Shown: in pieces, positions 14,650 through 21,886 of the stretch
Layout: each line of letters opens with the position of its first letter
Position numbering within the stretch: the first letter of the stretch is position 1
From: a virus
Virus record (IMG/VR): IMGVR_UViG_3300035698_008040
Span: 1 to 44,212 of that record
Reading direction: 5' to 3' (one strand)
Length of the DNA stretch: 44,212 bases
Made by a program: the position numbers and the translations under genes
The notes under the pieces: generated by a model
Told to the model about the DNA's origin: nothing
Seen by the model: the letters and a program-made list of their open reading frames with translations, nothing else
Databases searched by the model: none

Positions 14650-14735
14650 GTGAGCTCCATAAAGACAGGGGGAGTGAGGGGAGCATAAGTACCATGAGTG
14701 AGGGAATGAGAGAAAGATGTATGTGAGCCGGATTG
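14650..14735 (+). repeat. GAGCTCC noncoding element, copy 4 (degenerate)
   Basis: GTGAGCTCCATAAAGACAGG at 14650, then a purine-rich stretch and TGTGAGCCGGATTGC around 14722, where GAGCC again falls 73 bases after GAGCTCC. A small hairpin with a T-run (14613-14640) precedes it. Confidence 0.4.
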
Positions 14736-14985
14736 CTACTTATCACATGGGATTGATTATGCGACGTTCGTTAGTGAAGACTAACTTAACATGTGGATTA
14801 TGATTATGCGACATTAGGAAAATGAATTCAGGACTCTTGGATTTTTATTATTGACATGCAAAAATCCACAAGAACAGACAAAATACGGGAAATCCAACAA
14901 ATAGCAGGGCAGGAACGGGAATACAGTTTATTTGACCTCGGCTCATAAAAAAGCTTATTAATTTATATATATTTTAATAAAAAGC

Positions 14986-15014
14986 TTGCTTTATGTTATT
15001 TTATACACTATAAT
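14986..15014 (+). promoter_or_regulatory. promoter without the upstream element
   Basis: TTGCTT (14986-14991), 17 bp, TATAAT (15009-15014, consensus). It follows an AT-rich segment and has a leader of about 90 bases before the gene at 15112. Confidence 0.6.
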
Positions 15015-15111
15015 TATAATACGCACTAAATTGTAACCAAAAAGACAAAGGGCAAAAGCAGGGCAAAACAAACAGTATAAACAATAACAAATAAAACAAA
15101 GGGTAAATATT

Positions 15112-15801
15112 ATGTCAAAGCAAAACAAAACAACAAGTAAAGCCGTTACTACTACTAAAGCAGTAAAAGCAGACACTAAAAGTAAAGCCGTTGCAACCTT
15201 TAACAAAAAAGACTTTTTGGCTAGTTGCGTAAAAAGTAATACACCTGCTTGGCTTGCAAGCCTGTTTGTTAAGTCCTATACTATGCAGGGCGGTTGCAAG
15301 CCTTTATCAAGCGGTCAAGCGGTCAATAACTGCAACCGTTTACACCTTGCAGGTATTACAGACAAAATACAGTTAAACAGTATTACAGGCAAGGGCTATA
15401 ACAAGCAAGCCATTGCACAAATATTGTTTTATGTTTGCAAAGCACAAAGTACAGCTATTAAAAGCAAAGCTGTACTTGCAACGCTTGCAAGTTTTGGCGT
15501 TTATTTTGGTACAAGTGGACTGCTTGTAAAACAAGCCATTAATGGCATTATACCGTTATACCTTGACAAGGCAGGGATTAAGCAATGCGACGGCAATAAA
15601 TGGTGTACAAGCTTGTTAAAACAAGCGCAGAATGACGGCTTATTTGTTAGCAAAGTTATAAACACATATGCAAAAGCAAGCGGTCAAAAAGCAAACGCCA
15701 TATTGACGGCATTGCAGGCACATACAGCAAAACAAGCTAGTATTGCAAGCAATGACAAGGCGTTACTAAAAGGCGCATTTGCAAGCGTCAAAATAGCCTA
15801 A
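15112..15801 (+). CDS. Lys/Ala-rich protein, paralog of the gene at 6682
   Basis: 229 residues with a Lys/Thr/Ala low-complexity N-terminus (1-30), then a helical, Ala-rich body with eight or so Cys. ASFGVYFGTSG (about 126-136) and the C-terminal NTYAKASGQKANAILTALQA align with the product of 6682-7287. It has a private promoter (14986) with consensus -10, a long leader, and a strong terminator directly after it. The unit resembles that of its paralog, as for an abundant phage protein. No family recognised. Confidence 0.7.
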   Translation: MSKQNKTTSKAVTTTKAVKADTKSKAVATFNKKDFLASCVKSNTPAWLASLFVKSYTMQGGCKPLSSGQAVNNCNRLHLAGITDKIQLNSITGKGYNKQAIAQILFYVCKAQSTAIKSKAVLATLASFGVYFGTSGLLVKQAINGIIPLYLDKAGIKQCDGNKWCTSLLKQAQNDGLFVSKVINTYAKASGQKANAILTALQAHTAKQASIASNDKALLKGAFASVKIA

Positions 15802-15813
15802 TACAAGGTAAGC

Positions 15814-15848
15814 TAGGCGGTGGACTAAACCCCCCCGCCTATTTTTTT
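15814..15848 (+). terminator. intrinsic terminator
   Basis: TAGGCGG (15814-15820) and CCGCCTA (15835-15841) form a GC-rich stem followed by a T-run (15842-15848). Ends the transcript of the gene at 15112. Confidence 0.8.
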
Positions 15849-16055
15849 GTATTTTTTTTAGTTAATTGTATACACACCCCAAATCTAAATGCGATGTAAT
15901 TTTTTCGAAATTGACTTTTTACCTCTTATTCATACACTCAGGTTCCGTCATATACAACTTATTTTGCTCCTCCTCAACTGGAGGAAGCACGCTCGGCAAT
16001 GAACTGGAGCACTGGATTACTGATACAGGGTGCATAAATTGGAGCGAAAGAGGCT

Positions 16056-16140
16056 GGATAGCTCAGCATTTAAAGTGGTCGCCTGTATCGCACCCCTTGA
16101 TAACTGAAAAGTGAAGTCGACTCGTTCCAAAATATGCTCG
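16056..16140 (+). repeat. intergenic element A (tRNA-D-arm-like start)
   Basis: GGATAGCTCAGCATTTAAAG followed by TGGTCGCCTGTA matches element B (16809-16880) at most of its first 30 positions, and both later have an ACTGAAAA run. The 3' end AAATATGCTCG can pair imperfectly with CTCAGCATTT. Located upstream of a promoter, like B. Not a functional tRNA (no acceptor or T-arm pairing found). Confidence 0.45.
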
Positions 16141-16201
16141 AAAAAAATTATGGATATGATAATGTATGCAAAAATGAATACATGAACACGAGTATAATAA
16201 A

Positions 16202-16241
16202 CTGAACATATAGTTGACAAATTAAATGATTGTGGTATATT
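16202..16241 (+). promoter_or_regulatory. promoter, TTGAAC-family
   Basis: CTGAAC, ATATAG, TTGACA (16214-16219), 16 bp, TATATT (16236-16241). Drives the genes from 16267. Confidence 0.75.
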
Positions 16242-16266
16242 ATACATAACAAACAAAATAGGATAT

Positions 16267-16464
16267 ATGAGCATGAGTATAACAGATAAAGTGAAACGGA
16301 ACATGAGGGCTAACAGCGAACCCCAAGCAAGTGAAGACAAGGAAAGAAATAAATGTCCACACGGACACAAGTTCGCTGAGGAATGGTCTGAATTTGACAT
16401 TTGTCTCGGTGGTTGTAAAATTGAAGATGAGTGCGAAGAAACATGGGTCAAGAGGTTTGGATAA
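16267..16464 (+). CDS. CPxGHxF zinc-ribbon protein
   Basis: 65 residues. Basic N-terminus, then CPHGHKFAEEWSEFDICLGG and CKIEDEC: Cys/His spacing of a small zinc site. The gene at 22771 has the same layout (CPFGHRFGLDFDLFLDCNLC, then KI and a further Cys), so the two are paralogs. GGATAT precedes the ATG; a second in-frame ATG lies at 16273. Confidence 0.6.
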   Translation: MSMSITDKVKRNMRANSEPQASEDKERNKCPHGHKFAEEWSEFDICLGGCKIEDECEETWVKRFG

Positions 16465-16808
16465 TGAGTAAATATAAACACAAAGCTGAAGACATTGTAC
16501 AAATTTGTAGCAAAGAATGGATAACAAAACACAAACCGATAATAGAAAGATTTGGAGTGAACACGAATGTAAATTACAAACTCAAAAACGGAAGACTGTT
16601 TAATAATCGTTATATCAATTATTGCGGTGAGACGATGGTGATTGAAGAAGTTTGGAATGAGTGGTTTTGTAAGGACTGTGGATACAGTTTGAAAGATTTA
16701 CCTGAAACTGGAATGGGGTGGTATGATGAAATGTTTGAAACGAAGTGGAGTTTAAGACTTCAAAGGATAAAGGATTTCATACGTAAGATAATGGCTTATG
16801 AAACATGA
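16464..16808 (+). CDS. hypothetical protein
   Basis: 114 residues from the ATG that overlaps the previous stop (TAATG); the frame is open further up, but that part overlaps the previous gene. CKDC (about 70-73) with another Cys at about 53 could form a zinc site. Basic C-terminus (RLQRIKDFIRKIMAYET). Element B starts directly after its stop. Confidence 0.55.
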   Translation: MSKYKHKAEDIVQICSKEWITKHKPIIERFGVNTNVNYKLKNGRLFNNRYINYCGETMVIEEVWNEWFCKDCGYSLKDLPETGMGWYDEMFETKWSLRLQRIKDFIRKIMAYET

Positions 16809-16880
16809 GGTAGCTCAGTATTGAATGTGGTCGTTTGTACTCCGACGTACTGAAAATGAAAACACAAGTATACTGAGCTA
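16809..16880 (+). repeat. intergenic element B with 11-bp closing stem
   Basis: TAGCTCAGTAT (16811-16821) and ATACTGAGCTA (16870-16880) are exact inverted repeats enclosing about 48 bases, with an inner GTCG/CGAC hairpin. Its 5' half matches element A at 16056. No T-run follows on either strand, so not an ordinary terminator. A promoter begins 10 bases downstream. Confidence 0.5.
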
Positions 16881-16889
16881 AAGAACATA

Positions 16890-16918
16890 TTGTAACATGG
16901 AAGTTGGTGTTATATAAT
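16890..16918 (+). promoter_or_regulatory. promoter (consensus -10)
   Basis: TTGTAA (16890-16895), 17 bp, TATAAT (16913-16918). GAAC lies upstream but with a 3-bp instead of a 6-bp gap. Starts the long run of genes from 16941. Confidence 0.55.
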
Positions 16919-16940
16919 AACACAATAAAAGGACATAAAA

Positions 16941-17207
16941 ATGAGTAGAGAAAACAAATTATTAGCATCAGCACTTGAGGTAAAAACAACTAATAAAAGA
17001 TTGACAGTTGCAAGGATTGCTTATGGTGAACACATTGGGGATTGGGTCATAAAAACATGTCGCTATAGCTCACCATTCACACATACAGCACATCACCGTA
17101 TAACTGATTCAGCTATGACTAATATTGTAGCGATGGTAGCTAAAATAAGAGAGGGTGATGTAGAACCTGCTAAAGTACTTGAATCGATACCAATTGAATT
17201 AATATAA
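16941..17207 (+). CDS. hypothetical protein
   Basis: 88 residues, compact alpha/beta. Beta hairpin around RLTVARIAYGEHIGDWVIKT, two short helices after it. AAAGGACAT precedes the ATG. First gene after the promoter at 16890. Not recognised. Confidence 0.55.
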   Translation: MSRENKLLASALEVKTTNKRLTVARIAYGEHIGDWVIKTCRYSSPFTHTAHHRITDSAMTNIVAMVAKIREGDVEPAKVLESIPIELI

Positions 17208-17220
17208 AGGATGAATGATT

Positions 17221-17847
17221 ATGTTTAGTGTCAGACAAAAAAGAGAAATATCAGGCAAGATTCAGGCAATATTGAGAGAAACTGCTCACCCTGAACTACC
17301 GAAAGGCGAAATACAATTTAAACTTAATGTTGCTGGAGCCGAAGATTGGTCTTATGCTGAAATTCGAAACAATGGACAAGTGATTGAACCCTCTGTAAAT
17401 CCTCATAATGAAATAATGGATAATAAAACAAATAAATATACTAAAAGTGAAAATCACCCTAGTAAAATAGAAACACGTAATGTAAAATTTAACAGTACCG
17501 AAGATGAACCTATTAATAAAGCTACCAAAAAATTACTTGATGTGTGGAATAAAGAAGAACAAGAGGAAAATAGATACCGCATATCACATGAAGAATATAA
17601 GGAAGCTGTTAAATCATGTTGTAAGGCAATTGGGTCACCAAAATTGGAATTGGTAAACATTAAATTACTTCACCATTTACAACTTGGCAAACATGAAGAC
17701 AGTAATATATTTCAACATGTTAACGATGGTGATTACTTTGTCAATACGTGGAATTTAGATGGTCATAACCACGATGTTTATGATAATAAATATTTTAGGA
17801 TTCCATTAAGTATATTTGATAAAATAAAAGGGACACATGAATCATGA
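17221..17847 (+). CDS. conserved phage hypothetical protein
   Basis: The ATG at 17221 (208 residues) is preferred over that at 17215 because AAAGGA lies 9 rather than 3 bases upstream. The N-terminal 55 residues (KREISGKIQAILRETAHPEL, then KGEIQFKL, then AEDWSYAEIRNNG) look like a conserved N-terminal module of phage hypothetical proteins, from memory only. A charged linker and a C-terminal domain with HLQLGKHEDSN follow. Function unknown. Confidence 0.6.
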   Translation: MFSVRQKREISGKIQAILRETAHPELPKGEIQFKLNVAGAEDWSYAEIRNNGQVIEPSVNPHNEIMDNKTNKYTKSENHPSKIETRNVKFNSTEDEPINKATKKLLDVWNKEEQEENRYRISHEEYKEAVKSCCKAIGSPKLELVNIKLLHHLQLGKHEDSNIFQHVNDGDYFVNTWNLDGHNHDVYDNKYFRIPLSIFDKIKGTHES

Positions 17848-18278
17848 GTAAATTTAAGATTGGTGACAGAGTAAGGGTTTGTGAAGACTTAAAATTACAT
17901 GTGCAATATGGACATGTATTACTTTGTAAGCAAATGGCTGAACTTAAAGGAAAAATTGTCACAATACGAAATTATGTGCATGGAAGACCTGAAGAATACC
18001 TGATTGAAAAATGTCCTTATACATGGGCTGGTGAAATGTTTAAAGAATTAAGTGTTGCAACTAAACTCACGCTCATATATGAACACAAGGCGGAAGATGG
18101 TCAAATTATTGAAGTTATAAAAAACTTATTGTCAATAATTGAATATGGTCTTGTTGAAAAACCTAATCATGATTGTAACAACCCAGATAGTATGTGTGAT
18201 TCAGAATGTATGATTTATGCAGACCAATATAGAATACTTGACAAGGCACAGAAAATAATAACATTAAATAAAGGATAA
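17844..18278 (+). CDS. SH3-like phage protein with Cys tail
   Basis: 144 residues. KFKIGDRVRVCEDL, then MAELKGKIVTIRNY, then EEYLIEK and AGEMFKEL follow a beta-barrel pattern common in small phage proteins that I cannot name. The C-terminal part holds CNNPDSMCDSECM, a possible metal site. It overlaps the previous gene by 4 bases. Confidence 0.55.
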   Translation: MSKFKIGDRVRVCEDLKLHVQYGHVLLCKQMAELKGKIVTIRNYVHGRPEEYLIEKCPYTWAGEMFKELSVATKLTLIYEHKAEDGQIIEVIKNLLSIIEYGLVEKPNHDCNNPDSMCDSECMIYADQYRILDKAQKIITLNKG

Positions 18279-18284
18279 ATAATC

Positions 18285-18620
18285 ATGATTTGTGTTATAT
18301 GTAAAGGTAAAGGAACTTATAAACATCATCGCATGATTTTGACAGAAGCTTTAGTTCCGTCATACACCACCATTGAACTGAAAAAATGTGAGCTATGTAA
18401 AGGTTTGGGATGTTATAATTTCAGAGATTCCATTAAAGAATCTGTATTGAATGTCTTATACCAGTTCGAAGATGATGTTGTTGAAAGTCTTTCAACAACA
18501 AAACCACCGAAAGACAACGCTGGATATCGCTACCAGCACAATCCAACTTTTAACGCTAAAGTTAATATAATGACCAATGAACTAATGCGAATAATGCCAG
18601 AAAAACTTTTTAAGGAATAA
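18285..18620 (+). CDS. DnaJ-type CxxCxGxG zinc protein
   Basis: 111 residues. CVICKGKGTY (3-12) and CELCKGLGCY (about 38-47) are the two half-sites of a DnaJ-like zinc finger. The rest is a charged helical tail. AAAGGATAA precedes the ATG. In the operon with its neighbours at 2-7 base spacing. Confidence 0.6.
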   Translation: MICVICKGKGTYKHHRMILTEALVPSYTTIELKKCELCKGLGCYNFRDSIKESVLNVLYQFEDDVVESLSTTKPPKDNAGYRYQHNPTFNAKVNIMTNELMRIMPEKLFKE

Positions 18621-18622
18621 TT

Positions 18623-19063
18623 ATGCACACAAGTAAATCGTTTGATGTAAAAGTTGAAGTGTTCCACAAAGGAAAGTTGTACACCGCAGAAAGAAAATTC
18701 AATCCAGAAGCAGGGTCGGCAAGCCACCCCGATTTTAATAATGGTTGCCATCACATTGACAATATACAATGTGTTGCTGATGTGCTATCAGGCTACATTA
18801 GAGAGCAAGTAAAGACCAATCTTGATACTTATGCGCTGGCTATAAGTCGCAAGCTGTACAATGCAATAATGAGAGATGAAAAATGGTGTGATTACGTCTT
18901 TCACAGTGAAGCAGGAATAAACTTAAACCTCGACACACTTCCACATAATGGAATGTCTTTAGATGGAAAATCAGTTTGGGGTGGATACATACTCTTGCTG
19001 GTTAAAGGTTATAGAGGGAAAACAAAATACTTACAATTAACTATAGATATAAAAAAGGAATAA
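18623..19063 (+). CDS. hypothetical protein
   Basis: 146 residues, beta-rich N-terminal part (FDVKVEVFHKGKLYTAERKF), helical middle (VLSGYIREQVKTNLDTYALA), no motif recognised. AAGGAATAA precedes the ATG, 2 bases after the previous stop. Confidence 0.55.
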   Translation: MHTSKSFDVKVEVFHKGKLYTAERKFNPEAGSASHPDFNNGCHHIDNIQCVADVLSGYIREQVKTNLDTYALAISRKLYNAIMRDEKWCDYVFHSEAGINLNLDTLPHNGMSLDGKSVWGGYILLLVKGYRGKTKYLQLTIDIKKE

Positions 19064-19069
19064 ATAATT

Positions 19070-19552
19070 ATGTTTGAACCAACTTACAGACAACACCAGA
19101 TATTGAGATATATCGCGAAAAACGGAATAACTAACATCAACGATAAAGATAACCCAAACATAGAACTGTATTGGGAATTAGTAAGAGCCAAGTATCTGAA
19201 AAATTTTATTGGTCGTGGTATATATGATTGGCGGTTTGATATCACTGAAAAAGGTGAAAAATATCTTGAAAGCGTAATTGAAAAAGTAAAAGCAGAACCG
19301 TTTCCAATAGAAGACTTCAATAAATTGTCTGAATTTGGTCTAATTGTTGAAATAAATAGAAAGGTTCTACACCCACTCGGGCTGGCATTGTGCTATAAAC
19401 CCGACACAGGCATGTCAGATGGTGCTTATGTGTCGGACGATTACGTGTGGGAGTATGACAAAGCAACTTTAAAAGAAGACCGTGTAAAGTATAAAGCCTT
19501 TATTAAAAATAGAATTGAAATACTAAAAGAATTACTTAAAGACGAGGAATAA
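19070..19552 (+). CDS. winged-helix-like protein
   Basis: 160 residues. The first 65 fit a winged helix: YRQHQILRYIAKNG (helix 1), IELYWELVRAKYLKN (recognition region), FDITEKGEKYLESV (wing and helix 3; TEKGEKYL is typical of such domains). A second part (85-160) is unrecognised. Likely DNA- or RNA-binding, perhaps a regulator. AAAGGAATA precedes the ATG. Confidence 0.55.
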   Translation: MFEPTYRQHQILRYIAKNGITNINDKDNPNIELYWELVRAKYLKNFIGRGIYDWRFDITEKGEKYLESVIEKVKAEPFPIEDFNKLSEFGLIVEINRKVLHPLGLALCYKPDTGMSDGAYVSDDYVWEYDKATLKEDRVKYKAFIKNRIEILKELLKDEE

Positions 19553-19554
19553 TA

Positions 19555-19770
19555 ATGAGTAGTAACATCTTTATAACACTATGTCATGAAAACAACGTTA
19601 GGGCGGTTGAAGTTGTCGCTGTTCCTAGAGTAGGAGACATTATTTGGTATGATGATATAAAATATGAAGTGATTCGTGTAGAATTTCATGTACATACTGC
19701 TGAACACATGAAAACATCGCCTAGAGACTTCCCTTATGTAGATGTTTATGTAAAAAAGACAGGAGGTTAA
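19555..19770 (+). CDS. small beta-rich protein
   Basis: 71 residues. VVAVPRVGDIIWYDDIKYEV suggests a small SH3- or cradle-loop-like barrel. GAGGAATAA precedes the ATG, 2 bases from the previous stop. No family recognised. Confidence 0.55.
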   Translation: MSSNIFITLCHENNVRAVEVVAVPRVGDIIWYDDIKYEVIRVEFHVHTAEHMKTSPRDFPYVDVYVKKTGG

Positions 19771-19772
19771 TT

Positions 19773-20102
19773 ATGGATTTTATCACTCTCATACTCGTTT
19801 TTCAATTTTGTGTAATTATTTTTCTAATAATTAAATATAAACAAATGGCAGGAAAACAAGCAGTTTCTAAGCGACAGGAAACAATAACAGAATTAACAGT
19901 TAGGTTTTATTGGGGATATGACACAGAAGTATTAACAATAGATAAACATAATGTTGCAATTCCCTTAATTGGCAATATAATTACAATGGATTACGAAGTT
20001 TTTGCCGGACAACCATACGTCGAGACAGGAAAGGTGTGTGGATATATGTTAGACCATGACGAAAAGACAATCACAGTATATATTGACGGAACGCCACTAT
20101 GA
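19773..20102 (+). CDS. membrane-anchored small protein
   Basis: 109 residues. One N-terminal membrane span (FITLILVFQFCVIIFLIIKY, about 3-22), then a basic stretch and a beta-rich soluble domain (about 38-109). Likely anchored with the domain in the cytoplasm (positive residues follow the span). AGGAGG precedes the ATG. Confidence 0.6.
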   Translation: MDFITLILVFQFCVIIFLIIKYKQMAGKQAVSKRQETITELTVRFYWGYDTEVLTIDKHNVAIPLIGNIITMDYEVFAGQPYVETGKVCGYMLDHDEKTITVYIDGTPL

Positions 20103-20377
20103 ACATGAAAAGAATAGAAGACTTAAAGCCAAGCACTAAAATAAAATATCTACGTGAGTGGATAAGAAAAAATTACGGCACTGAAGCATGGGAAAATTTT
20201 AAAAACAATACTACACATTCAGGCAAAATGAAAGTTATTAAAACTATGCACATAGGAGACATAATGTGTTTTGCATTTTCATGGGGAGCTCCAGATACAG
20301 TTGGAACAAGGCGTTATTGGGCTTTAATGAGCGGAAAGTGGTATACGTATGTGTGTAATAGATGGAACTGTTGGTAA
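20099..20377 (+). CDS. member of the LREW/NYG paralog family
   Basis: 92 residues (a second ATG lies at 20105). KIKYLREWIRKNYGTEAWEN, then an AFSWGAP strand and YWALMSGKWYTYV, match the gene at 22990 in order and spacing and, less well, that at 3676. GAGCTCCA lies at 20286-20293 in a third reading frame. Overlaps the previous gene by 4 bases. Function unknown. Confidence 0.65.
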   Translation: MNMKRIEDLKPSTKIKYLREWIRKNYGTEAWENFKNNTTHSGKMKVIKTMHIGDIMCFAFSWGAPDTVGTRRYWALMSGKWYTYVCNRWNCW

Positions 20378-20382
20378 ATAAA

Positions 20383-20423
20383 CTGAACCCAAGCTTGCAA
20401 TGCATATTTCACAATAGTATATT
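20383..20423 (+). promoter_or_regulatory. promoter, TTGAAC-family
   Basis: CTGAAC, CCAAGC, TTGCAA (20395-20400), 17 bp, TATATT (20418-20423). Drives the genes from 20451. Confidence 0.7.
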
Positions 20424-20450
20424 GTATTACAAATAAAATAAGGTGTAAAC

Positions 20451-20804
20451 ATGACAAAGAATGAAGCTAAAAGGTTGGCTGTATTAAAATGGCAGTGGAT
20501 ATTGAATAATTGGGATTATAAAAAAAATTATCATAGTAACGATGAACAACTTAAAATATCTAATCCAGAAATTGTAAGGTTGCGTTCCAGTTGTAGTTTT
20601 TGTGAAGCTTATCAAGTTGATGCTGATTGTCATAATTGTCCGCTGAAAGAAAAACGCTATACTTGTTGTTGGGAATTTAATCAATGGAATCATTGTGCAA
20701 GGTTACAGGAAGCAGAACCAGCAAGTGAACACGCTAGAAACATGTTGAATAAGATACTAATATTAACCCCTGAAAATGGTAACGAAGAAATAATAAGAAA
20801 ATAA
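20451..20804 (+). CDS. Cys-rich phage protein
   Basis: 117 residues. SSCSFCEAYQVDADCHNCPL (about 47-66) and then CC (about 73-74) and C (about 84) resemble a Cys pattern I associate with hypothetical proteins of other phages. The N-terminus is helical (AKRLAVLKWQWILNNW). Probably zinc-binding; role unknown. AAGGTG precedes the ATG. Confidence 0.55.
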   Translation: MTKNEAKRLAVLKWQWILNNWDYKKNYHSNDEQLKISNPEIVRLRSSCSFCEAYQVDADCHNCPLKEKRYTCCWEFNQWNHCARLQEAEPASEHARNMLNKILILTPENGNEEIIRK

Positions 20805-20815
20805 AGGATACAGCT

Positions 20816-21328
20816 ATGATTAAGAATACAATAATAGGCGATGTTAATGACAATGAGGATTTATTTGTTGTTGATACAAATAGTAATAGACCACACGAAA
20901 TACGAGTAGGTATATTGCAGAATGGAAAGCTAAATGCTGTTTTAGTTGATGCTGATGAATTTATATGTTTAATGGATACAGTTGATAAAAATATAAGTGA
21001 AAACCTAAAAGCAGAAAAGGAACTAAACAAAGAACTAAACGCAAAAGTAAAAGAAGCATGGATGGGAAATGGTGGTGGTTCTTTGATTACACCACTAGGT
21101 GATATAACTATTACTAAGGATAGAGACGGGATACATATAACAGAAAAGAAAATTAAACCAAGTGATGTAAACGTAAAAATAAACAACCTTGAGAAGTTTA
21201 ATGAAGAATTCACAAAACAGGGTGAGATAGCTCCTACATGTACATGTACTAAATGTTTGAGAAGAGCTAATTGTAAACATGCGTTTGACTTATATAATGT
21301 AGCTGGCGATTGTCTCGCTAATAAATAA
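20816..21328 (+). CDS. hypothetical protein with C-terminal Cys cluster
   Basis: 170 residues. The N-terminal 60 are beta-rich (HEIRVGILQNGKLNAVLVDA), a helix of KEL-type repeats follows (KAEKELNKELNAKVKEA, about 65-81), and the C-terminus holds CTCTKCLRRANC, then H and a final C. Possibly a DNA-binding zinc tail. AAAGGATAC precedes the ATG. Confidence 0.55.
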   Translation: MIKNTIIGDVNDNEDLFVVDTNSNRPHEIRVGILQNGKLNAVLVDADEFICLMDTVDKNISENLKAEKELNKELNAKVKEAWMGNGGGSLITPLGDITITKDRDGIHITEKKIKPSDVNVKINNLEKFNEEFTKQGEIAPTCTCTKCLRRANCKHAFDLYNVAGDCLANK

Positions 21329-21337
21329 GGACATAAA

Positions 21338-21565
21338 ATGATACAGATATCACAACCAAAAATACCACTAATACCACATGTGCCACAGGAGCCTCAGCTT
21401 CTTATGTCTAAGCAAAATATAGACTTTATGCAGTATATGGACAAAATGCTTAATAAACTACTTTATGAGCGTCTTAAGGATTATAATGAAGCTCTCTTAA
21501 GGGTTAATTTTGTCAAACATAGAGAATTTGACCCAAATAAGCCAATAATACAAATAAAATTATAA
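21338..21565 (+). CDS. small proline-rich N-terminal protein
   Basis: 75 residues. The Pro-rich start (QPKIPLIPHVPQEPQLL) is followed by one amphipathic helix region. No family. AAGGACAT precedes the ATG. Confidence 0.5.
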   Translation: MIQISQPKIPLIPHVPQEPQLLMSKQNIDFMQYMDKMLNKLLYERLKDYNEALLRVNFVKHREFDPNKPIIQIKL

Positions 21566-21575
21566 GGAGTAAAAT

Positions 21576-21668
21576 ATGTTTTTTATTAAAACAGTAAAGA
21601 AATTGAAAGAAAATGTCACGTTGTTGAAGTCTCAAGTCAATGAAGCGTGGAATACCTACAGGCTTTAA
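21576..21668 (+). CDS. 30-residue micro-protein
   Basis: MFFIKTVKKLKENVTLLKSQ, then VNEAWNTYRL: one amphipathic helix. AAGGAG lies 8 bases upstream of the ATG. The end overlaps the next gene by 29 bases. It may be a leader for translational coupling rather than a protein with its own role. Confidence 0.4.
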   Translation: MFFIKTVKKLKENVTLLKSQVNEAWNTYRL

Positions 21669-21885
21669 GATTATTGTAACTGGATATTGGAGAGGTTTTG
21701 GTTGCTGTGATGTTTTAATTAAGAGGCAGGACGAATCCGACCATGGAAGATATAGGTTACTCATAAAAGACAAACAATTTGCGATTGGGAATTTTGACGA
21801 CTTAGTGTTAAACGGAAAATGGTTTTTGAGTGTACCGCAATTAGTAGAATATCTTATAAATATAATATTTAACAAGGAGTCGTAA
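21640..21885 (+). CDS. hypothetical protein
   Basis: 81 residues, beta-rich (GFKIIVTGYWRGFGCCDVLI and YRLLIKDKQFAIGNF) with a final helix. It starts inside the preceding micro-gene without a good ribosome binding site, so coupling is likely. Sits directly before the deformylase gene. Confidence 0.5.
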   Translation: MKRGIPTGFKIIVTGYWRGFGCCDVLIKRQDESDHGRYRLLIKDKQFAIGNFDDLVLNGKWFLSVPQLVEYLINIIFNKES

Positions 21886-21886
21886 A

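Larger units (their letters stand above)
13808..15111. other. 1.3-kb gene-free block with dyads and repeats (possible origin or regulatory region)
   Basis: No ORF here has a ribosome binding site and sensible composition. The block holds GTTCTA/TAGAAC (14053-14075), TTCACGaCGTGAA (14148-14160), a 20-base dyad centred on GAATTC (14313-14332), five GAATTC sites within about 570 bases, ACCATGAGTGA twice, GATTATGCGAC twice, two copies of the GAGCTCC element (14477, 14650), and an AT-rich segment with AAGCTT repeats (14951-14989) before a promoter. The G+C is closer to even than in the genes. Could be a replication origin, a packaging or transcription-control region, or a cluster of RNA genes. Confidence 0.5.
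15849..16266. other. noncoding segment with hairpin and tRNA-like element A
   Basis: No supported gene. A strong hairpin GCTCCTCC/GGAGGAAGC (15966-15988) pairs an anti-Shine-Dalgarno-like arm with GGAGG. Element A (16056-16140) resembles element B at 16809. The TTGACA promoter at 16202 follows. Confidence 0.5.

Noticed and set aside
15866-16114. 82-codon reading frame with TTG start
   Set aside because: No ribosome binding site, it overlaps a strong hairpin and element A, and its composition is unlike neighbouring proteins.
16056-16140. Possible tRNA gene
   Set aside because: TAGCTCAG resembles a D-arm, but no matching acceptor, anticodon stem or T-arm can be folded, and the 3' end is not tRNA-like. 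Kept as a repeat element only.
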